From: Compostibacter hankyongensis
GTDB lineage: Bacteria; Bacteroidota; Bacteroidia; Chitinophagales; Chitinophagaceae
Assembly: GCF_039541075.1 (NCBI RefSeq)
Contig: NZ_BAABFN010000003.1
Coordinates: 1-50,907 of the forward strand
Direction of reading: 5' to 3'
DNA: 50,907 nt
Positions 33,854 to 42,582 of the stretch are shown in pieces (positions within the stretch are counted from its first letter, which is position 1; each line of letters opens with the position of its first letter). The notes beneath the pieces are model-generated. The model had not been told where the DNA came from. It ran no database searches and saw only the letters and a program-made list of their open reading frames with translations. The position numbers and the translations under genes are program-made.

Positions 33854-36800
33854 TTATTGGGCGGCGGCGGTATCCGCCGGAGGCGCCTGCTGCGTGCCCG
33901 GCAGACTGTCCTTGAAGAGGATAGGCGATGTCCGGAGGCCGCCCGGGGGCTTGGTCGAGGGTTGCAGACTGTCCGGCCGTGCGGCCTGCCGGATACTGTC
34001 GATATGCGAAGTATCTTCCTGCATGGCTTTTTCCTGCAGCTCCCGGAAACGCTGCGCACGTATAGAATCCTGGTACCGCTGTTCCCTGCGGGAGACAAAA
34101 AATTCATCCAGCGCATCAAATTCCCGGCGATAGGCCATGCCCACCCCATTGCGGGTAAGACTCTGGTTGCGCAGCACGTCGTAGTTGTTCCGGCTGAAGG
34201 CGAAGAACCGGAAATGCCCATCGGGGGAAATGAGATATTCCAGGCGGAAATCCCCGGCGAAATAGCTGTTGGAGCCGATCTGGTTATTGGCGGTATTGTT
34301 ATATCGTCCCCAGTCGATAGAAGGCCCTACTTCCACCCTTACCCGGTTGTTAAAAAAGCTTTTTCCTACGTTCAGCTGTACGTCGTTACGCTGGAGCGGA
34401 TCGCCCTGTTCCCCGCCGGCAGTGCCGGAGTAAGTGTTGTAGTTGAAGTTGAGGTCCACGCCGGCGTTCCGGAGCTGGCGTCCGAAGACGTTGTTCAGCA
34501 CGCCGTTCAGCTGTGAGGATACCCACATGCCGGCATTGCTGAGCCCGCCGGCGCGGAGCACCCCCCCGCTGGTAGCCGAGGCCGAAGGAATAAACTGCCC
34601 CGCGAAAAGAAGGCCCGTAACCTGGGTCAGCAGGTCGTTGGGGTTTTGCCGGATCTGCACCAGCTTGGCAGTGGCAAAGACGCTGGTGCTGATACCCGAT
34701 TCGGGCAGCTGGATATCGTAGGTGATGTCGGGTTTTTTCAGGGATCCTTTCAGATTGAGCAGCACATCCACTTTTTCGCGCTGGCGGTCCTGCGGAGTGG
34801 GGTTGATGGTGCTGCCGCTGACTTCCATGTCGGCCGCGATCAGGTCATACAGGGTAGCGCCGCCCGGCACATGATATACGGCGGTAATGTTGACATTGGC
34901 GTCGGAGGGATCTCCGCTCCAGGTGATGGTACCGCCTTCGTTGATCTGGAATTTGCGGTTCAGCAGGTTGTGAAAGGAGAAGTTGTAGAAACCGCTTTCG
35001 ATCACATAATTGCCGTAGAGGCTGAAGTCGCCCCCCACCCGTACGTTCATCTGCAGGGAGCCGTTGCCGCGGGCGCTGATGCGGTCGCCGCTGTTGGGAT
35101 CCACGATCACATCAATGGTAGCGTTCGGGTTCATGACGGCGTTCAGGTGAACGGTGAGGTTGGTCTTTACGGCATTGCCGGACTGGGTGCTTTTCATTTC
35201 CTTGCCCAGCTGCTGGAAAATGATAAAATCATGCTTGCCGATATCCTTTGCATCGGAGAGCGGCAGGTAAAGATGGGTGTTTTTCTGCGGCGCCACGGTA
35301 ACATCCATCTGCATATTGTTCAGCGGGCCATAGAAATGCAGGCGGCCGGAGGCAAATACCTGTCCGTAGTAAAGGGGATTGTCCTTTTCGGTGGTGTTGA
35401 GAAAGCGAAAGTTGCTTCCGAGCACGCTGAAATCGAAGCGCAGGTTTTTGAAATGCTGGTGGGTGGCTTTTCCGGTCAGCACGGCGGTATGCCCCATGTC
35501 GTCGTGCAGGGTAAGCGAGCCGGCGTCTATGGCGTTGTCGGTAAAGGTGATGGTTTCGTTGGTAAAGCGGTAGTAGGTGCCCAGGTAGTTTACCTTAAGC
35601 CGCACGCTGTCCATTCGCACCTTGCCCAATAGCAGCGGGCTTTCGGTATTGCCGCCCAGCGACAGCTGTCCCGTACCGGTGCCGCTGAACTCGCTGACAT
35701 AGTCGCCCAGGAAGGATCCCAGCAGGCTGATATCGGTATGGTTCAGGTTGAACTCTCCTTTTAGCTGCTTGTTATCCGCCGTAAGCCCGACCAGGCCTTT
35801 CATGGAGAAGTTACGGGCCGGGTCGTCCTGTTTTTCCACGCTCCATTCGAGCTCGCCTTTTTCTTTGTCATAAGCGGCGCGGGTCTCGAGCAAACCGATA
35901 GAGTCGTTGTTGATCCGGAAGCGGTCGGCTTTCAGTCCCCCGCTGATCTGCAGCTTGTTGAGCGGGTCCAGCACGCGAAACTGCCCGTTGACGGTGCCTT
36001 CCAGCCGGTTGTCGCCGCTGAAGAAGCGGGTGAAATCCCGGATATTGACCTGCTGCACATTGACCAGAAAAGCAGGGGCTGCGCCCGAATCGGTCTTTTC
36101 GGAGCTGAGGCTGATCTTCTGATCGTTGTGAAAGATGTTGAAGTTGCTGACGCTGACGGATCTTTTTTGCAGGATGATCTCGTTGTCTGAGGGGATATGC
36201 CAGTCCTTGTTGTTGATCAGCAGCTCGGAGTTCAGGATGCTCACCTTGTATCCGTCTTCCGGGGTGATCAGGCGGGCATAGATATCCGCATTGTTCCCGG
36301 AGGTGTTGGATTTTGTCCTGAAGTTGATATAAGAAGTATCTGCATGGGATACGGTCCTGATCCGCGCATTGGGGAGAAACAGGCTGTCACCCACATATAC
36401 CCCCTGCATGGTGGTGGTGAGGCCCAGCATGCTGTCGGTTCCGCGTCCGCTGATTTCAATGTCTTTGAACAGGTAGCGATCGTACCCGAAAGAAGGAACG
36501 GAGGCGGTCAGCGTCAGCGAATCGCTGCCGGTATTGATATTACCGCGGATATAGCTGTCGTTAAGGCCGCTGAAGCGGCCGGATACGGCCTGCAGCATCT
36601 TTTCCACCTTCCCCAGGGAGAGGGTGAAGGAAAAGTTTTCCGGGAGGAGGGGACCTTCCGGTTTTTTTATCTTATGGGGAAAATAACGGTTCAGCAGGGA
36701 GCCCACGGCATCGGGAAGATGCTGGATATTGAACCGGCCCCGGAGGGTGCCGGCTATTTCATTACCGGCAAGGGTAAGCTGTTTTTCACCGTTCACGACG

Positions 36801-38821
36801 TCGGAGTGCAGGGAGAGCGAATCGATTTCCACGCGGTTGCTGTTCTTGTACAGCGAGATTTCACGCAGCCGTGCCGTACCCAGGAAGTTGTCGATATTGT
36901 TGCCGGTGAAGTCCAGGTTCAGCCTGCCGCTGAAGGTAACCGTGTCGCGCGTGAGGTGGAGGGCATACAGGTTGCTGCGGTTGATGAGAGAGCGGAAGTT
37001 GAAGATGGGCAGGCTGTCATTGAAATCGATGGCGCCCTCGAAATTCAAGTCCAGGTTGGGATCGGCCACAGCAAGGGAGCCGTTGAAAAGCTTCCGGTTA
37101 AAGGTACCGGCCGTGCTGATGCCTTCGTAGGTATAATCGTTGAGCTCCAGCTGGCTGATATTGGCGTCGACCCGGGCATTCAGGGTATTAAAGTCGAACC
37201 CCTGTCCGTCCAGCTTGGCATTGAAGCTGGCGGCGCCCGCCCGGGCGATGTGGAAGAGCTTGCCGACATCGAACCGGTCGGCCGACAGGTTCCCGGAATA
37301 GACCACGGCCCTGTTATTTTTCCCGAATTTCATGTTCAGGTCCGATTGCAGGTTGCCCAGGTTGGTGTTGAATTTTCCGTAAGCCACGAAATCGTGAATA
37401 AAGCCGGTAAAGTTGCCTTCAAAACGTATGGAGCTGAGCAGGGAAGGGTCGATGGTCTGCTGTTCCTGTACTGCGGAAAAAAAGCGTTGTATATCGGGGC
37501 CGTTGGTGAGCAGCTCGTCGGCATGGAAGTCGATAAAGGTTTCGTTGATGTCGGGAAGTCCCCGCATTTTTATCCGGCCCCGGAGACGGGAATCGCCGGA
37601 ACGGATCTCTGAGAAGGTGCCGCTGAGGTTCTCCACCGTGCCGTCCGCATTGCCGTTTACGGTAAAATCCTTTTTCCAGGTAGAAAGCGCCGGGGCGAAA
37701 TAAGCGATATCGTCGGAGGAGATCACGGAGTTTTTGATGTTGGCCCGCATGATCACGCTGCTCACATAATCGCTCATATCGCTGAAATCGCTGAAGTTCA
37801 TGCTGTAGTAATCCCTGAGACGGCTGCGGTTGGTACGGAGATCCAGGTCGGCAAATTCCATCTGTACGGGCGACAGCTTGAAGCGGGATTTCAGCTGATC
37901 GATGCGGAGGCCGCAGCGTTCCTTTGCCGAGAGGCTGACGCCGGTGATGATGGAGTCGTCCCGCAAGTGGAGGTCGTCGAAGCTGGCGTTGATATCATAT
38001 ACGGCAATATGGGCCGGGTCGAAACCGCTGTTCAGCTTCGGCTGTTCTTTTTTGATGAGGGCAAAAGCCCCCTTTGCCAGTTCCAGCTTGTCTACGCGGA
38101 TATCCCAGTGGTCCGGGTTCCAGCGCAGGGCGCCGGAGCTGTCGGCCTCAGGCGCAGTGCCGGGGGAAGCAGCTGCTGCGGGACGGGGAGGCCGGGAACC
38201 GGTATAGTCTGCGATCACGAAGACCGGGTGGTCCAGCTTCAGGGTATGGATCAGCAGGCGGTGCTTCCGCAGATCGAGGCTGCGGGCATCGAGCTGCAGG
38301 GTGCCGATATCGGCGAACATGTCCTGGCCGAGCCAGGCATCGGTTTTGTTCAGCCGTACGTTTTCCAGGCTGAGGCGGCGCAGGGCCAGGTTGGGAGGCG
38401 GCTGGCTGCCGCTGGTATCCGGGGAGGCAAATACGTCGAGCAGGAACTGGTAATTCCAGGTGGAATCGCCTTTATGGCGGCGCAGGTTGACAACGGCATC
38501 CTTCAGGTATATCCGGCGGAAGTCGGTTTTCGCTTTCAGGAAAAAGAAGTCGTTTACGGCTACTTCCAGCCGGCCCGCATACAAAAGCGTATCTTTATGT
38601 CTGTCTTCAAGGTAAGCCCCGTCGAGGGAGAGACGGTCGAAAAGCCGTAGGCTCACATGCCGGATACTGACGCGGGTATGCAGGGTACGGGAGAGACGGT
38701 TGGTAGCCTCCCGGACCAGGAAGTTCTGAACGGGGGGGATATTGATCAGTACCGTGGCCAGCAGCAGTAGTCCCAGTATGGAAAAAAGGACAATGGATAT
38801 TATTTTGAGGGTTCTTTTCAG
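33854..38821 (-). CDS. TamB-domain (DUF490) envelope protein; unusual CTG start
   Basis: A giant periplasmic bridge protein of the AsmA/TamB group, which in known cases carries phospholipid or helps insert outer-membrane proteins. The frame runs from the pyk stop to 33854 with no ATG, GTG or TTG before GTG at 38656. Starting at that GTG would remove the expected N-terminal anchor. Translating upstream gives KRTLKIISIVLFSILGLLLL, INIPPVQNFLVREATNRL and TRVSIRHVSLRLF, just as TamB proteins begin. CTG at 38821 is the best start: about 30 nt after a predicted promoter, product 1655 residues. Features: one N-terminal membrane helix, a very long beta-rich repeat region, a C-terminal TamB domain (about residues 1130-1560: GNGSLQMNVRVGGDFSLYGN, VLLNLKGSLKKPDITYDIQL), and a disordered Pro/Ala end. 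Confidence 0.88.
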   Translation of the reverse strand: MKRTLKIISIVLFSILGLLLLATVLINIPPVQNFLVREATNRLSRTLHTRVSIRHVSLRLFDRLSLDGAYLEDRHKDTLLYAGRLEVAVNDFFFLKAKTDFRRIYLKDAVVNLRRHKGDSTWNYQFLLDVFASPDTSGSQPPPNLALRRLSLENVRLNKTDAWLGQDMFADIGTLQLDARSLDLRKHRLLIHTLKLDHPVFVIADYTGSRPPRPAAAASPGTAPEADSSGALRWNPDHWDIRVDKLELAKGAFALIKKEQPKLNSGFDPAHIAVYDINASFDDLHLRDDSIITGVSLSAKERCGLRIDQLKSRFKLSPVQMEFADLDLRTNRSRLRDYYSMNFSDFSDMSDYVSSVIMRANIKNSVISSDDIAYFAPALSTWKKDFTVNGNADGTVENLSGTFSEIRSGDSRLRGRIKMRGLPDINETFIDFHADELLTNGPDIQRFFSAVQEQQTIDPSLLSSIRFEGNFTGFIHDFVAYGKFNTNLGNLQSDLNMKFGKNNRAVVYSGNLSADRFDVGKLFHIARAGAASFNAKLDGQGFDFNTLNARVDANISQLELNDYTYEGISTAGTFNRKLFNGSLAVADPNLDLNFEGAIDFNDSLPIFNFRSLINRSNLYALHLTRDTVTFSGRLNLDFTGNNIDNFLGTARLREISLYKNSNRVEIDSLSLHSDVVNGEKQLTLAGNEIAGTLRGRFNIQHLPDAVGSLLNRYFPHKIKKPEGPLLPENFSFTLSLGKVEKMLQAVSGRFSGLNDSYIRGNINTGSDSLTLTASVPSFGYDRYLFKDIEISGRGTDSMLGLTTTMQGVYVGDSLFLPNARIRTVSHADTSYINFRTKSNTSGNNADIYARLITPEDGYKVSILNSELLINNKDWHIPSDNEIILQKRSVSVSNFNIFHNDQKISLSSEKTDSGAAPAFLVNVQQVNIRDFTRFFSGDNRLEGTVNGQFRVLDPLNKLQISGGLKADRFRINNDSIGLLETRAAYDKEKGELEWSVEKQDDPARNFSMKGLVGLTADNKQLKGEFNLNHTDISLLGSFLGDYVSEFSGTGTGQLSLGGNTESPLLLGKVRMDSVRLKVNYLGTYYRFTNETITFTDNAIDAGSLTLHDDMGHTAVLTGKATHQHFKNLRFDFSVLGSNFRFLNTTEKDNPLYYGQVFASGRLHFYGPLNNMQMDVTVAPQKNTHLYLPLSDAKDIGKHDFIIFQQLGKEMKSTQSGNAVKTNLTVHLNAVMNPNATIDVIVDPNSGDRISARGNGSLQMNVRVGGDFSLYGNYVIESGFYNFSFHNLLNRKFQINEGGTITWSGDPSDANVNITAVYHVPGGATLYDLIAADMEVSGSTINPTPQDRQREKVDVLLNLKGSLKKPDITYDIQLPESGISTSVFATAKLVQIRQNPNDLLTQVTGLLFAGQFIPSASATSGGVLRAGGLSNAGMWVSSQLNGVLNNVFGRQLRNAGVDLNFNYNTYSGTAGGEQGDPLQRNDVQLNVGKSFFNNRVRVEVGPSIDWGRYNNTANNQIGSNSYFAGDFRLEYLISPDGHFRFFAFSRNNYDVLRNQSLTRNGVGMAYRREFDALDEFFVSRREQRYQDSIRAQRFRELQEKAMQEDTSHIDSIRQAARPDSLQPSTKPPGGLRTSPILFKDSLPGTQQAPPADTAAAQ

Positions 38822-38855
38822 GCGGCCGCTGGTTTTGGGATATGATTTTACGATA

Positions 38856-38887
38856 CAAAAGTAACCAATCGCAAAATCTTTACCAAT
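38856..38887 (-). promoter_or_regulatory. Promoter of the TamB-domain gene
   Basis: On the - strand: ATTG (38887-38884, one mismatch to TTTG), a 20 bp spacer, TACTTTTG (38863-38856). Predicted start near 38851, about 30 nt before the CTG start. It excludes any start further upstream. Confidence 0.5.
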
Positions 38888-38923
38888 GTTGCGGGGAGTT
38901 GCGGCGCAGGGAAATATTAGTTG

Positions 38924-40414
38924 TTATTCCACCCGGGTGACCTTGATCATATTGGTCTGCATGTGCTTCTGGACGGGTATGCTGCCGGTGTTGACCACCA
39001 CATCGTCTTCCTGCAGAAAGCCGCGTTCCTTCAGGATTTCGATCTGGTCAAAAATAATGGCGTCTACGCTTTCCTCTTCCGCATAGTAAAAGGCCCGTAC
39101 CCCCCAGCTCAGGCTGAGCTGGTTCACCAGGCTCTGTACCTTGGTAAAGATGTAGAGCGGCGCCTTCGGACGGTAGCTGCTCAGCATAAAGGCGGTATAG
39201 CCGCTTTGGGTCATGCCGATCAGCGCGTCGGAATTGACATCCTCGGCGATGCGGCAGGCATTGTAGCAGAGCGCATCGCTGATAAAGGAAGGGGAATGCT
39301 GTTTGGGCGTGAGGTTACGGTTGTAGATGATGTCCTCTTTCTCCACCTCTTCGATGATCTTGGTCATGGTTTCGATCACCAAGGTAGGGTGCTGCCCCAT
39401 GGCGGTTTCACCACTGAGCATGACGGCGTCGGCGCCCTCCAGCACGGCATTGGCCACATCGGTGATCTCGCTCCGGTTCGGCTTGGTGCGCTCCATCATG
39501 CTTTCCATCATCTGGGTAGCCACGATCACCGGCTTGGCGCGGTGGATGCATTTGCGAATGATGCTTTTCTGGATCATGGGTATCTGCTCCACGGGCAGCT
39601 CCACGCCCAGGTCGCCCCGCGCGATCATGATGCCGTCCGATTCGAGGATGATCTCGCGGATATTGGTGATGGCCTCGGGCTTTTCGATCTTGGCGATGAT
39701 CTTGATATCGCTTTTGTTTTCTTCGAGGCGGGCCCGCAACCCTACGATGTCGTTCACGTTCCGCACAAAAGAGAGGGCTACCCAGTCCACTTTCTGAGCG
39801 ATGGCGAAGTCCAGGTCCTTGATGTCCTTTTCGGTCATGGCCGGCAGGGATATCCGCGTATCCGGCAGGTTGACGCCCTTGTTGGAGGAAAGGATGCCGC
39901 CGATGGTCACCATTACCTTCACCTCGTTGTTCGGCGTAACTTCTTTTACCAGCACTTCTATCTTGCCGTCGTCGATCAGGATCTTGTTCCCGATCTTCAC
40001 ATCATTATGCAGATTGGGGTAGGATACATATATCTTTTCCTTGGTGCCGGTGCATTTTTCGTTGGTAAACGTAAGGATGTCCCCCGGCGCTACGGGCAGG
40101 GCGTTGTTTTCGATGAGGCCCACCCGCAGCTTGGGTCCCTGCAGGTCGGCCAGGATGGCTACGTTGTAAGGCTCCGTATGGTTGATCTTCCGAATATGCC
40201 CGATCACTTCCAGTTTGTCTTCGTAAGTGCCGTGGGAGAAGTTGAGCCGGAAGACGTTCACTCCGGCCTGCACCAGCGACAGCAGCTGGTCGTACCTGCT
40301 GGAGGCCGGGCCGACGGTGGCCACGATTTTTGTTTTGTGGGCTGAGTGAGAACGTCCGGCGGCATGGTTCATGCTTTTGTCGACGTACTTGGAAAGATCG
40401 CGTGATTTCGTCAT
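38924..40414 (-). CDS. pyk: Pyruvate kinase
   Basis: Final step of glycolysis: phosphoenolpyruvate plus ADP to pyruvate plus ATP. 496 residues. Motifs: KTKIVATVGPASS, NVFRLNFSHGTYEDKL, a substrate and metal-binding core IMIARGDLGVELPVEQIPMI, then MMESMMERTKPNRSEITDVA, and AVMLSGETAMGQHP. The C-terminal regulatory domain follows. The start at 40414 adds about 26 residues before the conserved core; ATG at 40372 is an alternative. It lies 75 bp after pfkA on the same strand with no clear promoter between, so the two glycolytic genes are probably co-transcribed. Confidence 0.97.
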   Translation of the reverse strand: MTKSRDLSKYVDKSMNHAAGRSHSAHKTKIVATVGPASSRYDQLLSLVQAGVNVFRLNFSHGTYEDKLEVIGHIRKINHTEPYNVAILADLQGPKLRVGLIENNALPVAPGDILTFTNEKCTGTKEKIYVSYPNLHNDVKIGNKILIDDGKIEVLVKEVTPNNEVKVMVTIGGILSSNKGVNLPDTRISLPAMTEKDIKDLDFAIAQKVDWVALSFVRNVNDIVGLRARLEENKSDIKIIAKIEKPEAITNIREIILESDGIMIARGDLGVELPVEQIPMIQKSIIRKCIHRAKPVIVATQMMESMMERTKPNRSEITDVANAVLEGADAVMLSGETAMGQHPTLVIETMTKIIEEVEKEDIIYNRNLTPKQHSPSFISDALCYNACRIAEDVNSDALIGMTQSGYTAFMLSSYRPKAPLYIFTKVQSLVNQLSLSWGVRAFYYAEEESVDAIIFDQIEILKERGFLQEDDVVVNTGSIPVQKHMQTNMIKVTRVE

Positions 40415-40489
40415 AATCTAATAAGGTATGTTTATACTACGTATGATCTTAAGGCGGCAGCCCGTTGCAGGGTGCGGCGGGGCCATCGA

Positions 40490-41473
40490 TCAGCTGGCCA
40501 GTATGCGGTAAAGACCGAACCATTCTTCCCCGATCTGCTCGGTGGTCTTGATGGCCTGTTCGAAAGGGGTGTACCGCACCTCGTTGTTGATGACACCCGC
40601 CATATGGCTCTGGTATTTACCTTCCAGGAGGGCTTTTACGGCCGCATAGCCCAGACGGCTGGCAATGATGCGGTCCATGCAGGAGGGGGAGCCGCCGCGC
40701 TGGATATGCCCCAGGATGCAGACGCGGGTGTCGAAGCTGGGGATTTCCCTCCGGACCACTTCCGCCATCTCGGTGGCGCTTCCGTGGGGACAGCCTTCCG
40801 CCACCACGATGATGTTCACCAGCTTCTTCCGCCGTTCGTTATCCTGCAGCGCCGCTACGATGTTTTCGATATCCGAAGGACGTTCGGGTACCATAATATG
40901 CTCTGCGCCCGTGGCAAGACCGCTGTACAGGGCGATGTATCCCGCATCGCGCCCCATGACCTCGACGATAAAAAGACGATCGTGCGCATCTGCCGTATCC
41001 CTGATCTTGTCAATGGCGCTGATGGCGGTGTTGGCCGCCGTATCGAAACCGATGGTAAAGTCGGTGCCGGAAATGTCTTTGTCGATGGTGCCGGGGAGCC
41101 CGATGCAGGGAATGCCGAATTCCTGGCTGAAAACGTGGGCGCCTTTGAAGGAGCCGTCGCCGCCGATCACCACCAGGCCGTCCACGCCGCGTTTCTTCAG
41201 GTTCTCGTAGGCTTTTTTCCGCCCTTCGGGGGTGAAGAATTCTTTGCTGCGGGCGGTTTTGAGGATCGTTCCCCCGCGTTGTATGATATTGGCTACCGAT
41301 TTGGAGTCCATGGGCACGATATCGTCCTGGATCATGCCCCTGTAGCCATACATAACCCCGAAAACATTCAGCTTGTGATAAATACCTGTTCGCACGACCG
41401 CCCTGATGGCGGCATTCATACCGGGAGCGTCACCTCCGGAAGTTAGTACCGCGATGTTTTTTACTTTTTTCAC
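40490..41473 (-). CDS. pfkA: ATP-dependent 6-phosphofructokinase
   Basis: Phosphorylates fructose-6-phosphate to fructose-1,6-bisphosphate, the committed step of glycolysis. The frame is open to 41617, but the family N-terminus KKVKNIAVLTSGGDAPGMNA begins at a GTG (41473), so this is taken as the start; the 327-residue product has the standard length. Motifs: GGDAPGMNAAIRAV, then VVIGGDGSFKGAHVF (ATP site), GLPGTIDKDISGTDFTIGFD with the catalytic Asp, VEVMGRDAGYIALYSGLA, and HIQRGGSPSCMDRI. The Gly-rich ATP-site pattern (GGDGS) marks the ATP-dependent rather than the PPi-dependent type. Pyruvate kinase lies just downstream. The upstream promoter would give a leader of roughly 135 nt. Confidence 0.96.
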   Translation of the reverse strand: MKKVKNIAVLTSGGDAPGMNAAIRAVVRTGIYHKLNVFGVMYGYRGMIQDDIVPMDSKSVANIIQRGGTILKTARSKEFFTPEGRKKAYENLKKRGVDGLVVIGGDGSFKGAHVFSQEFGIPCIGLPGTIDKDISGTDFTIGFDTAANTAISAIDKIRDTADAHDRLFIVEVMGRDAGYIALYSGLATGAEHIMVPERPSDIENIVAALQDNERRKKLVNIIVVAEGCPHGSATEMAEVVRREIPSFDTRVCILGHIQRGGSPSCMDRIIASRLGYAAVKALLEGKYQSHMAGVINNEVRYTPFEQAIKTTEQIGEEWFGLYRILAS

Positions 41474-41616
41474 TTGAACCTGTTTGTCTTTTTGAGGGAC
41501 ACGGGTTCGTCTTGCACATCCCCGTTGGTCCGCCAGCCTGTTTTCTCCGTGTCCATTGCCGTGGCACAAGGCCTTTGATGCCCTGCGGGCCGGCTTACCC
41601 TTCTTCCCGGAAGGCA

Positions 41617-41650
41617 CAAAAGTACAGTTTTGGAACCGGATTTATGCAAA
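41617..41650 (-). promoter_or_regulatory. pfkA promoter
   Basis: On the - strand: TTTG (41650-41647), a 22 bp spacer (slightly long), TACTTTTG (41624-41617), a perfect -7 box. The -33 part overlaps the end of the Fe-S gene. Transcription would start near 41612. Confidence 0.45.
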
Positions 41651-42442
41651 TAAATTGGGGTCGTCTTCCAGGCTTTGCACCACCAGTTCGGCGATGTCGA
41701 GCACTTCTGCCTGCTCTTCCCTGTTTTCGGTCTTTATGCCGTCGCTGAGCATGGTCATGCAGAAGGGACAGGCGGAGGCAATAACGGCGGCCCCGGTGCT
41801 CACGGCCTGCCGGACCCGGAGCTGGCTGACCCGGAGCTTGCCTTTTTCCTCTTCCTTAAATGCCTGTCCGCCGCCGGCGCCGCAGCACAGGCCCCGGCTG
41901 CGGCAGCTTTTCATCTCGGCCAGCTCCGCATCCAGGGCTTTCAGTACCTGTCTGGGGGCTTCGTAGACATCATTGGCCCTTCCCAGGTAGCAGGAGTCGT
42001 GATAGGTGATCTTTTTCCCCCGGAAAACGCCGCCCTCCTTCAGCCGGATCTTGCCCTGGTCGATCAGCTGCTGCAGGAACACGCTATGATGGATCACCTC
42101 GTAGGAACCGCCCAGCGCGGGATATTCATTTTTTAAGGTGTTAAAGCAATGCGGACAGGCCGTGACAATTTTTTTTATATGATAGCTGTCGAGCGTCTGT
42201 ATGTTCTGCTGGGCCATCAGCTGGAAGAGCAGCTCATTGCCCGCGCGGCGGGCGGGGTCGCCGGTGCAGTTTTCTTCTTTCCCCAAAACGGCAAAGCGGA
42301 TGCCGGCCTTTTTCAGGATGGCGGCGAAGGCCCGGGTGATCCGCTGGGCGCGCTGGTCGAAGCTGCCGGCGCAGCCTACCCAGAAAAGCACTTCGGGGGA
42401 TTCGCCCGCGGCGGCCATTTCAGCCATTGTCTTTACAGGCAT
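41642..42442 (-). CDS. HdrB/LutA-like CCG-domain Fe-S protein
   Basis: A 266-residue soluble protein with two cysteine-rich CCG domains of the heterodisulfide-reductase B / LutA / GlcF kind, which bind an unusual Fe-S cluster and pass electrons. Motifs: FWVGCAGSFDQRAQRI at the start, GKEENCTGDPARRAGNE, ACPHCFNTLKNEYP (first CCG region), DSCYLGRANDVYEAPRQVL, GLCCGAGGGQAFKEEEKG (the CCG signature) and ACPFCMTMLSDGIK. It is encoded after the membrane partner on the same strand, with an octamer-repeat gap between. Together they resemble the HdrBC-type quinone/Fe-S modules of Bacteroidota, whose electron partners are unsettled. Confidence 0.9.
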   Translation of the reverse strand: MPVKTMAEMAAAGESPEVLFWVGCAGSFDQRAQRITRAFAAILKKAGIRFAVLGKEENCTGDPARRAGNELLFQLMAQQNIQTLDSYHIKKIVTACPHCFNTLKNEYPALGGSYEVIHHSVFLQQLIDQGKIRLKEGGVFRGKKITYHDSCYLGRANDVYEAPRQVLKALDAELAEMKSCRSRGLCCGAGGGQAFKEEEKGKLRVSQLRVRQAVSTGAAVIASACPFCMTMLSDGIKTENREEQAEVLDIAELVVQSLEDDPNLFA

Positions 42443-42448
42443 AGGGTC

Positions 42449-42582
42449 GATTTGATAATTTGGTGATTTGATAATTTGATGATTTATTTCATCATAGTTT
42501 TAAATGTTTTGGGGTGGCTTCATCCTCAAATTGGCACATTGTTACATCACCAAATCAGCACATCAGCACATCACCAAATCAG
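42449..42582. repeat. Inverted pair of octamer-repeat tracts between the two Fe-S genes
   Basis: Left tract (42449-42486, read on +): ATAATTTG, GTGATTTG, ATAATTTG, ATGATTTA. Right tract (42543-42582, read on -): CTGATTTG, GTGATGTG, CTGATGTG, CTGATTTG, GTGATGTA. Both share an eight-base unit close to nTGATTTG and face each other, so ATTTGGTGAT (42458-42467) can pair with ATCACCAAAT at 42546-42555 or 42570-42579. The right tract includes the stop codon of the upstream gene. Confidence 0.7.

Noticed and set aside
38607..38858. Short - strand frame that could supply a TTG start for the TamB-domain gene
   Set aside because: It is in another frame and its translation is Pro/Tyr-rich; the membrane anchor of TamB is found in the main frame instead.
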